The translations under genes were made by a program, and so were the position numbers. Positions 6,191 through 6,364 of a stretch of DNA of 6,364 bases are shown piece by piece (position 1 is the stretch's first letter; each line of letters begins with the position of its first letter). Below the pieces are notes generated by a model. The model was not told the origin of the DNA. It searched no databases and saw nothing but the letters and a program-made list of their open reading frames with translations. This DNA is from Burkholderiales bacterium (GTDB taxonomy: Bacteria > Pseudomonadota > Gammaproteobacteria > Burkholderiales > Burkholderiaceae_C). The stretch lies in NCBI GenBank assembly GCA_025352345.1, contig JANXTP010000380.1, positions 1-6,364 of the forward strand, read 5' to 3'.

Positions 6191-6364
6191 TCAGGCCGGG
6201 AATGTCCCCAAGCGGGCAATCAGACCTGCGGTCGAGGCATCGAGGTCGGCGTCATCGCCAACCGCAGTGAGCCTTGGCAGCAGGTCGCGGCACAGCACCT
6301 TGCCCAGCTCCACACCCCACTGGTCGAAGCTGTTGATGCCCCACACCGCGCCGCTGGTGAACAC
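6191..6364 (-). CDS. pgi: Glucose-6-phosphate isomerase, C-terminal 57 residues (gene runs off the right edge)
   Basis: Translating the minus strand from the right edge gives VFTSGAVWGINSFDQWGVEL followed by GK and about 35 further residues to a TGA at 6193-6191. The INSFDQWGVELGK block is the C-terminal signature of glucose-6-phosphate isomerase. Its final Lys, residue 22 of the visible part, corresponds to the active-site lysine of the family (Lys518 in rabbit enzyme numbering). The enzyme interconverts glucose-6-phosphate and fructose-6-phosphate in the cytoplasm, in glycolysis and gluconeogenesis. The tail after the signature is of ordinary length and shows no damage. The stop lies 20 bases from the stop of the convergent amidohydrolase gene, with no clear terminator hairpin between them. 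The N-terminal bulk is outside the window. Confidence 0.96.
   Translation of the reverse strand: MFTSGAVWGINSFDQWGVELGKVLCRDLLPRLTAVGDDADLDASTAGLIARLGTFPA

Overview
The window looks like ordinary chromosome from a high-GC betaproteobacterium, most likely a Burkholderiales member. This rests on strongly GC-biased third codon positions, a bolA-murA pair typical of proteobacteria, and a polyhydroxyalkanoate (PHA) granule-associated small protein of a kind common in PHA-storing bacteria. Coding density is very high. I see no mobile element, tRNA, rRNA, CRISPR array or prophage. Both ends cut through genes: murA on the left and pgi on the right.

Left half (1-2516, minus strand): a compact four-gene run read right to left. 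It comprises an ABC-2 type ATPase (YadG-like), its permease (YadH-like, joined by a 4-base ATGA overlap), a BolA-family protein of the IbaG type, and the 5' part of murA. The run links an envelope or export transporter, an iron-sulfur/thiol-linked BolA protein and the first committed step of peptidoglycan synthesis. In E. coli the ibaG-murA pair follows the mla lipid transport genes; here an ABC-2 exporter stands directly before it.

Middle (2517-3763): a TetR-family repressor is transcribed divergently from the ABC run across a gap of about 150 bases. That gap contains a perfect 13-base inverted repeat shortly before the repressor start, and a TACAAT -10-like box just before the ATPase start. 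The repressor converges, with 27 bases between stop codons, on a small PHA_gran_rgn-type protein. Just upstream of that gene on the same strand lies a predicted zinc aminopeptidase lipoprotein (DUF2265 / 'Aminopep' type), so the two may be co-transcribed.

Right end (4884-6364): an M20-family amidohydrolase (hippurate or N-acyl amino acid hydrolase type) is divergent from the lipoprotein and converges on the 3' end of pgi, glucose-6-phosphate isomerase.

Nothing here amounts to a demonstrated new system. The parts most worth a second look are the candidate operator in the tetR-ABC gap, the TetR/PHA-granule pairing, the little-studied HExxH lipoprotein, and the possible leaderless start of the ABC ATPase.
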